DNA of 20,534 bases, taken from positions 1 through 20,534 of the forward strand of contig CAKRPO010000041.1 in NCBI GenBank assembly GCA_934378195.1, read 5' to 3'. Numbering within the stretch: the stretch's first letter is position 1; every line of letters starts with the position of its first letter. The DNA is from an uncultured Blautia sp. Its GTDB lineage: Bacteria > Bacillota > Clostridia > Lachnospirales > Lachnospiraceae. This document shows, in pieces, positions 1 through 4,465 of the stretch. The notes under the pieces were generated by a model. The model was not told where the DNA came from. It worked only from the letters and a program-made list of their open reading frames with translations, and searched no databases. The translations under genes were made by a program, and so were the position numbers.

Positions 1-60
1 ATTACGTCGCCCTCGGCAACTTTGTACTGTTTACCACCTGTTGCAATAATTGCGTACATC
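1..60 (-). CDS. rplU: 50S ribosomal protein L21, N-terminal fragment cut by the window edge
   Basis: The minus strand encodes MYAIIATGGKQYKVAEGDVI, the very conserved start of bacterial ribosomal protein L21, a large-subunit protein that binds 23S rRNA. Only the first 20 codons are present; the rest lies beyond the left edge of the window. An AGGAGG ribosome binding site sits 8 bases before the ATG. A sigma-A promoter and an L21-type leader lie directly upstream. In Firmicutes this gene normally heads an rplU-prp-rpmA(-obg) operon, which is family knowledge and not visible here. Confidence 0.95.
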
Positions 61-145
61 TGTGGCACCTCCTATAAACTTTACTCGCCAGATATGGTGG
101 AATGAGTTCTATACTCATGCGCTTAAACCTCTCTGTGCGGCATCT
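61..145 (-). ncRNA. Probable ribosomal protein L21 leader (autoregulatory 5' UTR)
   Basis: The transcribed region between the rplU promoter and its start codon is about 85 bases long. It can fold locally: a perfect 6-bp hairpin (ATGAGT/ACTCAT, 5-base loop) lies at 102-118. It is enclosed by a longer-range pairing in which GCC at 139-141 meets GGC at 87-89 and GG/CC pairs lie inside, leaving an internal loop that includes the CACAGAGAG segment. Size, position and the enclosed hairpin fit the L21 leader family of low-GC Gram-positives, thought to bind L21 and control rplU. The family assignment is from memory of the layout, not from a covariance model search. Confidence 0.68.
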
Positions 146-150
146 GTTAC

Positions 151-179
151 ATACTAGCATGGTTTTTTTCACTCGTCAA
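151..179 (-). promoter_or_regulatory. Sigma-A promoter of rplU
   Basis: On the minus strand a TTGACG -35 box (174-179) is followed after exactly 17 bases by a TAGTAT -10 box (151-156). The -10 is preceded by TGC, an extended -10 element. The predicted transcript would start near 144, just before the leader RNA. Confidence 0.85.
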
Positions 180-251
180 GGGCATAAAACAAATTTTTTC
201 AAAAATTTTGACAAAAATTCTTTTCTATCGCGCTTTACGTTCTCTTCATGG

Positions 252-280
252 AAAAAGGATTCTGTCCCCCAACAGAATCC
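252..280 (-). terminator. Rho-independent terminator after the small P-loop gene
   Basis: A 9-bp perfect stem (272-280 with 257-265) with a six-base loop is followed on the minus strand by TTTTT (256-252). Extra A-U and G-U pairs can lengthen the stem. It ends the transcript of the P-loop gene, whose stop codon is at 346, and separates it from the rplU promoter. Confidence 0.88.
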
Positions 281-345
281 CTTTATCTTACCCCATCTTA
301 TGTAGTTAATCACATAAAAGACAAATCCCAAATTCTTTTTTACTT

Positions 346-765
346 TTATAAAGCAGTTACAATCTTATCCTGCAGAGATTCAGGAACCTCTTCTTTATCC
401 AGAGACATACTTATAACAAATTTTACGTTAAATTTCTCTCCTACCGCGATCAGCTGCTCCAGTGCACCTGTAACATCCTTGCCTTCCAGTTTGGCTGTTG
501 TCAGGAAGCTATCAAGATAAACCTGCTCCAGGTCATGATCCTGTGAAATGATACCACATACAAATCCAACAAATTCATCTGCATTCTTAATCGGATATAC
601 AGATACATCAATCAGACGAACTTTGTTATTCAGTTCATACATATGTTTTGTGCTTTTGTCTAAGTAAACAATGCTGCCATTTACCTCTTTAATTGCGCCG
701 TTCACTTTGTCTAACAGTACTTTTGTTTTGCCTTTGCCTTTCTTTCCTACGATCAGTTCAACCAT
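346..765 (-). CDS. Small P-loop protein of unknown function
   Basis: This 139-residue protein starts at an ATG preceded by an AAGGAGG site. An in-frame upstream ATG would add 25 residues but has no such site and would begin at the promoter. The N-terminus reads MVELIVGKKGKGKTKVLL: a Walker A motif (GKKGKGKT, residues 7-14) right after the first beta strand. Later come a strand SIVYLDKS, a Walker-B-like hydrophobic strand ending in Asp (QVYLD, about residues 82-86) and a strand VKFVISMS that could act as a sensor. This suggests a minimal RecA/AAA-type nucleotide-binding fold with little beyond the core. There is no signal peptide or membrane segment. It is a single-gene unit with its own promoter and terminator, next to rplU. 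Similar proteins are sometimes labelled PilT-like, but nothing here supports a role in pili. Confidence 0.85.
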   Translation of the reverse strand: MVELIVGKKGKGKTKVLLDKVNGAIKEVNGSIVYLDKSTKHMYELNNKVRLIDVSVYPIKNADEFVGFVCGIISQDHDLEQVYLDSFLTTAKLEGKDVTGALEQLIAVGEKFNVKFVISMSLDKEEVPESLQDKIVTAL

Positions 766-828
766 GCTGTTTTCCTCCTTAGACACAATATATAATTTTG
801 AATAAAAACAATGTTGAATATGGTTAAT

Positions 829-857
829 ATTATAGTGCAACTTGTTTCAAAATTCAA
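829..857 (-). promoter_or_regulatory. Sigma-A promoter of the small P-loop gene
   Basis: On the minus strand TTGAAT (852-857) and a perfect TATAAT (829-834) are separated by 17 bases. The surrounding sequence is AT-rich. The predicted start near 822 gives a leader of about 57 bases before the ATG at 765. Confidence 0.82.
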
Positions 858-928
858 GAGTAATTTATCTTTTTTTGTTACTTTTTCCAAATAGCATGAA
901 TATTTCTTTATTTTTCCGTATTTATATT

Positions 929-957
929 AAAAACCTCCGGGAACTGCCCCGGAGGTT
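929..957 (-). terminator. Rho-independent terminator ending the mre-min-rodA cluster
   Basis: A perfect 10-bp GC-rich stem (948-957 with 932-941) with a six-base loop is followed on the minus strand by a T-rich tail (933-929, then TATAAATA). It begins about 14 bases after the stop codon of the carboxypeptidase gene, so the long minus-strand transcription unit ends here. Confidence 0.9.
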
Positions 958-971
958 ACAAATTGCTTCAT

Positions 972-2147
972 TTACATTGTATTAATATTTTCAAGAAGAG
1001 AGGTCATCTGCTGATAAAGAATCTCTTTGGTAGATGCACCCATCACAATGGAAATATACGGTGCACCATAAGAATTCTGACTGAGCAGTGCCAGACAGTT
1101 ACCTGCACTGCTTGTCGTTCCCGTCTTTCCACCAAGAACGGTTACACCCTTTGGTACATTTGCCTCTCCGGTCAGATAATGATCCGTCGCCGTGAGCGAT
1201 ACGCTCTCTTCTGATCCATCGCTGTGCTGGAAGGTCACTGTATAACTCGGAAGCTGTGTGATCTCCGTAAATTCCGGATAATTTAATGCTTCCTTCAACA
1301 TCAGGTAAATATCATATGGTGTCGTATAATGATTCTCGTCCTGTAATCCATGTGGATTGGTAAAATGTGTACCGGTACAACCAAGCTGTGCTGCATATTC
1401 ATTCATCATCGCCACAAAATTCTCTGTAGACCCACCTACATGAGTTGCAATCGCAGAAGCCGCATCATTTCCCGAGTAAACCAGCAGGCAATGTACCAGC
1501 TGATCCATAGTCACCTGATCCCCCTCCCGGAACCCAACAACCTGGGAGCCTTCTTCAAGTGTGACATTCTCCTGTGTGATCGTTACCACATCATCCATAT
1601 TGCCGTTCTTAAACGCAAGAAGTGCCGTTATGATCTTGGTAATACTTGCCGGATACACTTTATCATAAGCGCCCTTTGCATATAATACAGATTCGTCCTT
1701 AAGATTCAGAAGGACGCCTTTCTGATCCTGTTCCAGCGAAACAGAATCCATGGACTGATCCCCGGATACCACACAGAGATCTGCCGCAAAAGCCTTTGCC
1801 TTCTGGCTTGTTCCAGCCATATTCCGATGCTGAAACTCCTTACTTGTACTATATGCCATTACAGGGCCGGAACCAATTCCACCACGAAAAACTTGTAGAA
1901 GAATTCCTGCTCCACAAATCAGTATAAGCATCAATACTACCAGAAGAACTGTATTCTTTATTCGTTTTTTACGCATTTTGCGCATTCTGGCAGAAGTTTT
2001 AGCCTTACGTTTCTGAGGTTGCTGCCGAACTCCGTGCACTGATTCTGGCCTTGCCGTACGCCTGTCCGGTCTGACCGATCGTCTATCAGCTCCTGCCGTT
2101 CTTCGTTCTGCCCCTGCAGATGTTCTTCCTTTTTGTTTCTTTATCAT
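972..2147 (-). CDS. Membrane-anchored D-alanyl-D-alanine carboxypeptidase (peptidase S11 family)
   Basis: This 391-residue penicillin-binding enzyme should remove the terminal D-Ala from peptidoglycan stem peptides outside the membrane. The three catalytic motifs are present: SxxK as SITK (168-171), SGN (225-227) and KTG (341-343). One membrane segment lies at about residues 65-87. It is preceded by an unusual cytoplasmic tail of some 64 residues holding about 25 Lys/Arg against 4 acidic residues, including a repeated RR pattern. The protein ends right after the catalytic domain, so the C-terminal beta domain and amphipathic anchor of classical PBP5 are missing; anchoring is N-terminal instead. 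The ATG overlaps the rodA stop as ATGA, with AGAGGA upstream, implying translational coupling. It is the last gene before the terminator. Family call is firm; the exact dac paralogue is not. Confidence 0.93.
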   Translation of the reverse strand: MIKKQKGRTSAGAERRTAGADRRSVRPDRRTARPESVHGVRQQPQKRKAKTSARMRKMRKKRIKNTVLLVVLMLILICGAGILLQVFRGGIGSGPVMAYSTSKEFQHRNMAGTSQKAKAFAADLCVVSGDQSMDSVSLEQDQKGVLLNLKDESVLYAKGAYDKVYPASITKIITALLAFKNGNMDDVVTITQENVTLEEGSQVVGFREGDQVTMDQLVHCLLVYSGNDAASAIATHVGGSTENFVAMMNEYAAQLGCTGTHFTNPHGLQDENHYTTPYDIYLMLKEALNYPEFTEITQLPSYTVTFQHSDGSEESVSLTATDHYLTGEANVPKGVTVLGGKTGTTSSAGNCLALLSQNSYGAPYISIVMGASTKEILYQQMTSLLENINTM

Positions 2148-3304
2148 AAATAATCCTCTTTCTGGTCTATCGATTTCCTGCGGATTTCTTTATTATATGC
2201 ACTGCTCTGAAGGCCAACATTCAACACAAGTCCCATTCCGATATAAAGACTGACCAGTGATGTAAGACCATAACTGACAAACGGAAGCGGTGTACCGGTA
2301 TTCGGTGCGATTCCTGTGGCAACACATATGTTCAAAAAGCTTTGCAGTGATATGATGCTTGCCATACCGCAGCATATGATCTTGCCGGACAGATCTTTCG
2401 CTCGCAGGCTCATCCGCATACATTCAATCGAAATGGCCAAAAGCAATAGGACAATACTGCAGCACCCCATAAAGCCATACTCTTCACCGGCAACCGCAAA
2501 AATGAAGTCTGTCTGATTCTCAGATACAAAGTTTCCATCATTTACCGACGCACCTTCTTTATCTCCTGATAATTTCTTACCGATCAGTTCTCCTGAAGCG
2601 ATTGCAGTCTTAGAGTTATTCTGCTGTTCAATATCATTGCTGTACTCATCATTTTCCGGATACAGAAATGCCATAATACGTTTTCTCTGGTAATCCTTGA
2701 TCAGGTTCTGATCCGGCTGTACTACAATTGATATAAAAATGATTGCCAGCGGAATAATGATCAGAAACATACCTCCAATAATCTTATAACTTAATCCGGC
2801 GATATAGATCAGTATACAGAATACTGCCAGCAACATCAGCGTGTTCTTCATATCTGGCTGTTCATAGATCAGAAACAGCGGAACAGCCAGAAGTAATACC
2901 GATTTAGCCAAAGTCTTAAATGTATTCAGATCTTCTTCATGGTCCATGAAAAACCTGGCAAAAAATAATATGATAATAATCTTCGATAATTCTGTAGGCT
3001 GAAATCGAATAAATCCAAAATCAATCCATCGAGCGGCACCATTTGCAGAATCTCCAAAAAGGCGCACAATCAAAAGAAGTACAATGTTGGCACCATACAT
3101 GATCCACTGAAAATTCGATATCCAGGAATAATCAATCAATGACAGTATTACCATAATGATCAGTCCCAGGATCACTCCGGCCAGCTGTTTTGATTTCAGA
3201 TCTTCTCTTGCACTTCCTACAAGAATAATTCCCATCACACTGATCGTCAAAAGAAAGAGCACCAGTCTGAAATTGTAAAATCGTAATTTATACTGTTTAA
3301 TCAT
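2144..3304 (-). CDS. rodA: RodA, SEDS-family peptidoglycan glycosyltransferase of the elongasome
   Basis: This polytopic protein of 386 residues polymerises lipid II into glycan strands during lateral wall growth, together with a class B PBP. SEDS signatures are clear: AARWIDFGFIRFQPTELSK in the first third, NQTDFIFAVAGEEYGF containing the catalytic Asp (D266 in this numbering, equivalent to E. coli RodA D262), and GTPLPFVSYG near the C-terminus. About ten hydrophobic segments are visible. I chose the ATG at 3304 because it overlaps the minE stop as ATGA and follows an AAAGGA site; an upstream ATG at 3331 would lie deep inside minE. Its PBP partner is probably the product of mrdA in the same cluster. 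FtsW and SpoVE are close relatives; the mre/mrdA context favours RodA. Confidence 0.94.
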   Translation of the reverse strand: MIKQYKLRFYNFRLVLFLLTISVMGIILVGSAREDLKSKQLAGVILGLIIMVILSLIDYSWISNFQWIMYGANIVLLLIVRLFGDSANGAARWIDFGFIRFQPTELSKIIIILFFARFFMDHEEDLNTFKTLAKSVLLLAVPLFLIYEQPDMKNTLMLLAVFCILIYIAGLSYKIIGGMFLIIIPLAIIFISIVVQPDQNLIKDYQRKRIMAFLYPENDEYSNDIEQQNNSKTAIASGELIGKKLSGDKEGASVNDGNFVSENQTDFIFAVAGEEYGFMGCCSIVLLLLAISIECMRMSLRAKDLSGKIICCGMASIISLQSFLNICVATGIAPNTGTPLPFVSYGLTSLVSLYIGMGLVLNVGLQSSAYNKEIRRKSIDQKEDYL

Positions 3305-3552
3305 TTTGTCCTTTGTTCCTTTTGGGTACATACGGGTATCTCAGCGTAGAGTGCAAGCGGTTCCTGCGTAATCTGCACACGCACCCTCGTCTCATCTACA
3401 GAGATATATTTTTTGACCGTATGAATTAAATCCTTTTTCAGCATGCTTATCATTTGTGGAGAGCAGTCGATCCGTTCAGAAACCAACAGAAGTTTCATTC
3501 TGTCTCTGGCATATTCCGCGGAACGACCTTTTATCTGACCAAAAGGTTTCAC
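3301..3552 (-). CDS. minE: Cell division topological specificity factor MinE
   Basis: This 83-residue protein stimulates the MinD ATPase at the membrane and drives its release. The N-terminal part holds GRSAEYARDRMKLLLVSERI, matching the MinE segment that contacts MinD, and the rest (CSPQMISMLKKDLIHTVKKY, then ISVDETRVRVQI) matches the topological-specificity domain. The best start is a GTG at 3552: AGGAGG lies 8 bases upstream and the length then equals the usual MinE size. An ATG at 3603 would run into minD and add 17 unrelated residues. The gene sits 31 bases after minD and overlaps rodA by 4 bases. Confidence 0.9.
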   Translation of the reverse strand: MKPFGQIKGRSAEYARDRMKLLLVSERIDCSPQMISMLKKDLIHTVKKYISVDETRVRVQITQEPLALYAEIPVCTQKEQRTK

Positions 3553-3560
3553 TGGAATAC

Positions 3561-3566
3561 CCTCCT
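3561..3566 (-). promoter_or_regulatory. Ribosome binding site that fixes the minE GTG start
   Basis: AGGAGG on the minus strand lies in the short gap between the minD stop (3584) and the GTG at 3552, with an 8-base spacer. It selects the GTG over the upstream ATG at 3603. Confidence 0.85.
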
Positions 3567-3583
3567 TTTCAGGCAAAAGACTG

Positions 3584-4378
3584 TTACTTATGAAAGATCT
3601 CACTCAGTCTTTTCAGCATGCCTTTACTCTTTTTTTGCTGCAGTTCCATAAATGGAACATCTTCACCCAACAGTCTACGGCAGATATTTCGGTATTCTTC
3701 CTCTGCCTGGGATTTCTGCCCGGAAAGCGGTTCTCCCTGGTTGGCAGCAATCACAATCTGTTCGTCATCCAAAAGTGTTCCCAGCAGATTTACCGCAAGT
3801 ATTTCTGTTACATCATCTACAGACATCATATCTCCCCTGGCAATCATATCTGGTCTGAGCCGGTTGATGATCAGATGAATGTCTCTCAGATCAGAAGCTT
3901 CCAGAAGTCCTATGATACGATCTGCATCACGAATGGCCGAAACTTCCGGAGTCGTAACAACAATTGCTTTATCCGCCCCGGCGATTGCATTGCGAAAACC
4001 CTGTTCAATCCCCGCCGGACAATCTAACAGAACATAATCAAACTCTTCCCTGAGTTCATCCGTCAGTTTGATCATCTGTTCCGGAGACACTGCAGATTTA
4101 TCTTTAGTCTGTGCAGACGGCAAAAGAAACAGATCCGGATATCTTCGATCCTTGATCAGTGCCTGCTTCATCCTGCAACTTCCATTGATAACATCCACCA
4201 GATTGTATACAATCCTGTTTTCCAGTCCCAGAATAACATCCAGATTGCGCAATCCTATGTCAGTATCCACTACAACTGTTTTTTTGTTAAGCATCGCCAG
4301 TCCCGTTCCGATATTGGCAACTGTGGTCGTTTTGCCCACACCACCTTTTCCGGATGTTACTACAATGACTTCTCCCAT
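3584..4378 (-). CDS. minD: Septum site-determining ATPase MinD
   Basis: This 264-residue ParA/MinD-family ATPase binds the membrane in its ATP form and positions the division site. The N-terminus is MGEVIVVTSGKGGVGKTTT with the deviant Walker A motif GKGGVGKT (residues 10-17). It continues with VVDTDIGLRNLD (switch I region), LLDCPAGIEQGF (switch II) and TTPEVSAIRDADR. The last dozen residues, GMLKRLSEIFHK, form the typical amphipathic membrane-targeting helix. The start at 4378 has AGGAGG 8 bases upstream; an earlier ATG at 4450 would lie in the hairpin region after mrdA. minE follows directly, but no minC precedes it, which is unusual, because the usual MinD partner that inhibits FtsZ is MinC. 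Confidence 0.95.
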   Translation of the reverse strand: MGEVIVVTSGKGGVGKTTTVANIGTGLAMLNKKTVVVDTDIGLRNLDVILGLENRIVYNLVDVINGSCRMKQALIKDRRYPDLFLLPSAQTKDKSAVSPEQMIKLTDELREEFDYVLLDCPAGIEQGFRNAIAGADKAIVVTTPEVSAIRDADRIIGLLEASDLRDIHLIINRLRPDMIARGDMMSVDDVTEILAVNLLGTLLDDEQIVIAANQGEPLSGQKSQAEEEYRNICRRLLGEDVPFMELQQKKSKGMLKRLSEIFHK

Positions 4379-4435
4379 TTTTCTTTCCTCCTCAAAGATA
4401 TTTCCAGGCTTCTGGTATTCTCTTATGTGGTTTTG

Positions 4436-4464
4436 GTATACGGCAGTCACAAACTGTCGTATAC
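4436..4464 (-). other. Intercistronic hairpin between mrdA and minD without a U-tract
   Basis: Arms of 12 bases (GTATACGACAGT and ACTGCCGTATAC on the minus strand) pair with a single A/C mismatch around a five-base loop. The structure starts one base after the mrdA stop codon. The following RNA is not U-rich on either strand, so it is not a standard terminator. It could protect or process the mRNA, or set the ratio of minDE to upstream messages. Confidence 0.7.
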
Positions 4465-4465
4465 A

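Noticed and set aside
102..305. Small plus-strand open frame over the rplU promoter and leader
   Set aside because: It crosses a minus-strand promoter, leader and terminator, has no ribosome binding site, and encodes nothing recognisable.
346..765. PilT/twitching motility assignment for the small P-loop protein
   Set aside because: The protein lacks the length, Asp/His boxes and neighbours of pilus retraction ATPases; only the Walker A motif is shared.
766..840. 25-residue N-terminal extension of the small P-loop protein
   Set aside because: The upstream ATG lies at the promoter's -10 region, so it would not be in the transcript, while the ATG at 765 has a strong AAGGAGG site.
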